Assembly (NCBI GenBank): GCA_002378665.1
Contig: DFSO01000023.1
Location: 1 to 27,804, forward strand
Length of the DNA: 27,804 nt
Source of the DNA: Loktanella sp. UBA3435
Lineage (GTDB): Bacteria > Pseudomonadota > Alphaproteobacteria > Rhodobacterales > Rhodobacteraceae
Reading direction: 5' to 3'
A program made the position numbers and the translations under genes. Shown here piece by piece: positions 24,763 through 27,804 of the stretch. Position 1 is the first letter of the stretch; every line of letters begins with the position of its first letter. The notes below the pieces were generated by a model. The model did no database searches. It was given only the letters and a program-made list of their open reading frames with translations, and was not told the DNA's origin.

Positions 24763-24936
24763 CTATTTTTTGGCTTCGGCTTCTTTCTTTAAGATTGCGA
24801 TCACGAACAAAATGGCGACGGCTCCCAAAAGCAGCATCTCCCCAACATCGTTCAAAAATGCTGCATTCGCAGCCGAGCCAAGCCCGACGTTCACTGCAAA
24901 AACCACAAATAATAAGATCGCCCCGTATAGCGGCAT
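24763..24936 (-). CDS. 57-residue two-helix membrane protein, first gene of the sulfonate operon
   Basis: A short gene easily missed by length cut-offs. GGGAGGG lies eight bases before its ATG at 24936. The product has two hydrophobic helices, MPLYGAILLFVVFAVNVGLG and MLLLGAVAILFVIAILKK, joined by a short polar loop AANAAFLNDVGE, and ends in a charged tail KKEAEAKK. The stop is 33 bp before the TTG of dctP, so it leads the transporter operon and sits directly after the putative operators. Size and place suggest a small accessory subunit or stability factor of the TRAP membrane complex, but I know no characterised homologue and assign no function. GC-rich third positions in much of the gene fit real coding. 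Confidence 0.72.
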   Translation of the reverse strand: MPLYGAILLFVVFAVNVGLGSAANAAFLNDVGEMLLLGAVAILFVIAILKKEAEAKK

Positions 24937-24974
24937 GTCGCGTTCCCTCCCGATCGCTAAGCCGAATCTCTCTT

Positions 24975-25004
24975 CATGTAAGCCGTTCCATTTTTAAAAT
25001 GCAA
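24975..25004 (-). promoter_or_regulatory. Candidate promoter of the sulfonate operon
   Basis: On the minus strand, TTGCAT (25004-24999) as a -35 box and TACATG (24980-24975) as a weak -10 box are 18 bp apart, giving a start near 24968 and a leader of about 32 bases. Each box overlaps one of the two 16-bp operator-like elements, an arrangement that suits repression. Read by eye; the -10 match is poor. Confidence 0.35.
24976..24991. promoter_or_regulatory. Putative LacI-family operator, copy 1
   Basis: ATGTAAGCCGTTCCAT is an imperfect palindrome with outer ATG/CAT and inner AA/TT matches. It agrees with copy 2 (24999-25014) at 13 of 16 positions and lies 23 bp away, close to two helical turns, on the same face of the DNA. 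It is 40 bp upstream of the 57-aa gene. Confidence 0.55.
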
Positions 25005-25014
25005 GCCTTTACAT
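24999..25014. promoter_or_regulatory. Putative LacI-family operator, copy 2
   Basis: ATGCAAGCCTTTACAT, the partner of copy 1; the shared pattern is ATG-Y-AAGCC-K-TT-M-CAT. It is 75 bp upstream of the lacI-family gene. A further small palindrome GCAAA-ggt-TTTGC lies at 25025-25037 and may be a third, weaker site. Confidence 0.55.
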
Positions 25015-25088
25015 TTCTGCACCTGCAAAGGTTTTGCCCTTTTCGGTTTGAACAGCTAGATTGACCGAAATCGAAATGATGGACAAAA

Positions 25089-26111
25089 ATGAATAGCAAA
25101 CGCGCCATACCAACGCTTCACGATGTCGCGACAACGGCGGGCGTTTCAACGGCCACTGTTTCGCGCTGTCTAAACTTCCCGGATCGGGTCTCGCCTCGTA
25201 CAAAAGACAAAGTACTCGCAGCAATTGAAGCCCTCGGGTATTCCCCAAATTTCGGGGCCCGCGCGATGGCCGCGAGGCGCACCAACACCATTGGCGCAAT
25301 CATCCCGACAATGGAAAACGCTATTTTTGCCCGTGGCTTACAGGCCTTTCAAGAAGAGCTCCGCCTGCATGGTTTTACAATGCTTGTCGCCAGCACATCC
25401 TACAAACCTGAGATTGAGGAAGAGCAAATCAGATCGCTAGTCAGCCGCGGTGCGGATGCCCTGTTGCTGATCGGACATGACCGACGTCCCGAGATATACG
25501 ACTTTCTTGAAACCCAAGGTGTGCCTGCATTAGTCACATGGGCATTTGACGCCGCCTCGCACCGTACATCAGTCGGGTTCGACAATCAACGCGCGATGCA
25601 AGAAATGGCCACCGAAGTCATAAAACTAGGCCATAAAAAACTTGCGTTGATCTCTGCCGAGACCGCCAATAATGACCGCGCACTCGCAAGACGCACCGGA
25701 ATTTACCAAGCGATGGAAGATGCCGGACTCCCCCCCCACGACTTGCAAGTTGTTGAAACAAGCTACGGTATTGTTGAGGGTGCAAACGCCTTTGGCGAAA
25801 TCATGGGCCGGGGTCAAAAACCAACTGCCGTTTTTTGTGGCAATGACGTTTTGGCCGTCGGCGCATTACGGCGCGCCCGTGAGATGGGAATATCCGTGCC
25901 ACAGGACGTCTCCGTCATCGGTTTTGACGATATCGAACTTGCCCAAGTCGCCTATCCGCCTCTCACGACGGTTCACGTGCCACACCGCGAAATGGGCCAG
26001 AAAGCAGCGCGCGCGTTAAGCCGCCTATTGCTAGAGGGTATTCCGCTTGAGCCAACCTTGCTCAAAACGACGCTCGTTTATCGCAATACGCTTGCCCCCA
26101 TCAATTTTTAA
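25089..26111 (+). CDS. LacI-family transcriptional regulator, probable DHPS regulator
   Basis: A regulator of 340 residues. Residues 9-29 form the LacI helix-turn-helix and start of the hinge (LHDVATTAGVSTATVSRCLN), followed by KVLAAIEALGYSPN and a periplasmic-binding-protein-like sensor domain with NTIGAIIPTMENAIFARGLQ, GADALLLIGHD, CGNDVLAVGALRRARE and VIGFDDIELAQ. It is divergent from the sulfonate operon across 152 bp containing two operator-like repeats, so it most likely controls that operon and possibly itself. The inducer could be DHPS or a pathway intermediate. No strong ribosome site is seen before the ATG at 25089. Confidence 0.92.
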   Translation: MNSKRAIPTLHDVATTAGVSTATVSRCLNFPDRVSPRTKDKVLAAIEALGYSPNFGARAMAARRTNTIGAIIPTMENAIFARGLQAFQEELRLHGFTMLVASTSYKPEIEEEQIRSLVSRGADALLLIGHDRRPEIYDFLETQGVPALVTWAFDAASHRTSVGFDNQRAMQEMATEVIKLGHKKLALISAETANNDRALARRTGIYQAMEDAGLPPHDLQVVETSYGIVEGANAFGEIMGRGQKPTAVFCGNDVLAVGALRRAREMGISVPQDVSVIGFDDIELAQVAYPPLTTVHVPHREMGQKAARALSRLLLEGIPLEPTLLKTTLVYRNTLAPINF

Positions 26112-26174
26112 CTTGTCTATCGCGACCCGTTTCCTAATGGTTCACGGGCGAGACTTTTGGCAGGCGATCAACAC

Positions 26175-27776
26175 ATGGCGGACTACGATTATATCATTAT
26201 TGGCGCGGGCTCGGCGGGCTGTATCCTTGCAGACCGCCTCAGTGCATCTGGGCGGCACAAGGTTCTTGTGTTGGAGGCTGGTGGACGCGGCAGGTCTCCT
26301 TGGATCGCGCTTCCTCTCGGGTACGGAAAAACGTTTCATGACCCTGCCGTAAACTGGCAATACCAAACAGAACCTGAAGACGCGCTTGCAGGCCGTACAG
26401 GCTATTGGCCGCGGGGCAAGGGTGTGGGCGGATCGGGTGCAATCAATGCGTTGGTCTATGCACGCGGGCTGCCCCACGACTTTGACGACTGGGCCGTGGC
26501 AGGTTGGGATTGGGACACTGTCCGCGAAACCTATGACGCCATGGAAACCCAAGTCGCGCCAGATGGCTCGCGAACTGGCAAGGGGCCGCTCCATGTGCAA
26601 GATGTCTCAGACCAAATCCACCGCGCGAACAGACACTTTTTTGCTGCGGCCAACGAACTTGGCTTGCCTTCAACCACCAATATAAATGGTGCCAAAAATG
26701 AAGGGGCTGCTGTCTACCAGATTAACACCAGCGGCGGCCGCCGAATGCATTCCGCCCGCGCCTTTTTGACGCCTGCATTAAAGCGCCCAAACGTGACGTT
26801 GATGACTCATGCTTTTGTCGAGCGAATCGTCTTTGAAGGCCGCCGTGCAACTGCCGTGCAATTCCGCCACAAGGGGCGTCAAATAACCTTGAACGCGGAC
26901 CGCGAAATCATTCTGTCTGCGGGTGCCGTGACTTCTCCGCGCATCCTGCAATTGTCAGGTATTGGCCCCGCTGATTTGCTAAAAGACTTGGGGATTACGC
27001 CCGTTCTGGCAGCCCCACATGTTGGCGGAAATTTGCAAGATCACCTTGGAATCAATTACTATTTCCGTGCGACAGAGCCCACTCTCAACAACATGCTGGC
27101 CCCGTTCCACGGCAAAGTGCGTGCCGCATTGCAATACGCGTTCACAAGGCGCGGACCGCTGGCTTTATCGGTCAATCAATGCGGCGGATACTTCAGGTCC
27201 TCACCTGAATTGGCACGTCCGGACCAGCAGCTTTACTTCAATCCTGTGACCTACACCACCTCGCCAAATGGGCGGCGAAGTGTGATCAAACCTGATCCGT
27301 TTGCTGGCTTTATAATTAGTTTTCAACCCTCTCGTCCGACCAGTCGTGGACGCGTTGATATTCGCGTAAATGACCCGAATGCTGCACCTTTGATCCGCCC
27401 TCATTCTCTGTCTACCGATGAGGATCGCGCGCAGGTCGTGGCTGGGGCTTTGCTGTGCCAAAAACTGATCAATACCAACGCGTTAAAGCAACTTGTAGAA
27501 CGCGCGATAGACCCTGATCTGCGGGTCATGCAACCTGATGAAATTCTGAGCGATTTCCGCGTACGGTGCGGCACGGTATTCCATCCTGTTGGCACCTGTC
27601 GGATGGGGGAAGAGGCAGCAACCTCGGTTGTCGATCCCAAGCTCAAAGTGCACGGGATTGAGGGGCTTCGGGTGGTGGATGCCTCTGTTTTTCCGAACAT
27701 CACGTCGGGCAATACCAATGCCCCGACGATGATGTTGGCCTACCGCGCGGCCGACCTGATTTTGGGAGATTCTTAG
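26175..27776 (+). CDS. GMC-family FAD oxidoreductase (choline dehydrogenase-like)
   Basis: A flavoprotein of 533 residues in the glucose-methanol-choline family. Seen: the FAD-binding GAGSAG at 10-15, LEAGG as the second-strand acidic motif, the first GMC signature PRGKGVGGSGAINALVYARG at about 79-98, the second signature GAVTSPRILQLSGIG, and the catalytic pair His470 in FHPVGTCRMG and Asn513 in SGNTNAPTM. Start: ATG at 26175 with CAGGCGA upstream; a TTG six codons earlier is possible. It follows the lacI-family gene by 63 bp in the same direction and may be co-transcribed. Annotators would call it BetA, but no betaine genes are present; it may oxidise a C3 alcohol linked to the sulfonate pathway or another alcohol. 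Substrate unknown. Confidence 0.9.
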   Translation: MADYDYIIIGAGSAGCILADRLSASGRHKVLVLEAGGRGRSPWIALPLGYGKTFHDPAVNWQYQTEPEDALAGRTGYWPRGKGVGGSGAINALVYARGLPHDFDDWAVAGWDWDTVRETYDAMETQVAPDGSRTGKGPLHVQDVSDQIHRANRHFFAAANELGLPSTTNINGAKNEGAAVYQINTSGGRRMHSARAFLTPALKRPNVTLMTHAFVERIVFEGRRATAVQFRHKGRQITLNADREIILSAGAVTSPRILQLSGIGPADLLKDLGITPVLAAPHVGGNLQDHLGINYYFRATEPTLNNMLAPFHGKVRAALQYAFTRRGPLALSVNQCGGYFRSSPELARPDQQLYFNPVTYTTSPNGRRSVIKPDPFAGFIISFQPSRPTSRGRVDIRVNDPNAAPLIRPHSLSTDEDRAQVVAGALLCQKLINTNALKQLVERAIDPDLRVMQPDEILSDFRVRCGTVFHPVGTCRMGEEAATSVVDPKLKVHGIEGLRVVDASVFPNITSGNTNAPTMMLAYRAADLILGDS

Positions 27777-27804
27777 GTGTTTTATCCGTGCACCAAGCGT
27801 GCAC

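Noticed and set aside
23819..24997. Open plus-strand frame of about 392 codons across dctP and the 57-aa gene
   Set aside because: It runs antisense to the clear TRAP binding-protein gene, has no family motifs and would cross the operator region.
1..27804. CRISPR arrays, insertion sequences, transposases, phage genes
   Set aside because: Looked for repeated spacers, terminal inverted repeats and recombinase motifs; none seen by eye.
27777..27804. Possible start of a further gene (GTG TTT TAT CCG...) and the GTGCAC-caagc-GTGCAC repeat at the window edge
   Set aside because: Only 28 bases remain after the GMC gene; nothing can be assigned.

Overview
The window looks like a chromosome segment from a Rhodobacterales alphaproteobacterium of the marine Roseobacter group. 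The evidence is the long alphaproteobacterial ValRS, a DUF6280-type small protein known to me from this order, the pcm-tolC pair, a CCTCCGCCGGAGG-type palindrome common between genes in this family, and a 2,3-dihydroxypropane-1-sulfonate (DHPS) catabolic cluster typical of roseobacters. This placement is inferred from gene content alone.

Left part (about 1-11 kb): mixed housekeeping and accessory genes on both strands. There is an HD-fold protein with a complete six-residue diiron ligand set like PhnZ/MIOX oxygenases, a DUF3592 membrane protein, valS, a 47-residue Tat-signal mini-protein, a HisC-like aminotransferase, a DUF305 protein behind what looks like a CueR-type copper operator, a class V aminotransferase, an MsbA-like ABC exporter overlapping a YgfZ-family gene, and efp.

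Middle part (about 11-16.1 kb): a DUF6280 gene with a structured leader and a strong terminator, cobQ, then a leftward run pcm, tolC and an acidic protein of unknown function. A tRNA-Cys(GCA) gene marks the boundary with the next region.

Right part (16.4-27.8 kb): a leftward operon that reads, in transcription order, small 57-aa two-helix membrane protein, TRAP transporter dctP-dctQ-dctM, hpsN, hpsO, hpsP, comD, comE and an FMN-dependent 2-hydroxyacid dehydrogenase (slcD candidate). The inferred flow is DHPS uptake, equilibration of the two enantiomers by HpsO/HpsP, four-electron oxidation to (R)-sulfolactate by HpsN, oxidation to sulfopyruvate by the flavoenzyme, and decarboxylation to sulfoacetaldehyde by ComDE. 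Neither xsc nor suyAB is in the window, so C-S cleavage must be encoded elsewhere. A divergent lacI-family gene sits across a 152-bp gap that holds two near-identical 16-bp imperfect palindromes, likely its operators. It is followed by a GMC-family FAD oxidoreductase of unknown substrate.

Most notable: the overlooked 57-aa membrane protein at the head of the sulfonate operon, the paired operator elements, the copper-type operator in front of DUF305, the diiron HD protein, and the Tat mini-protein.
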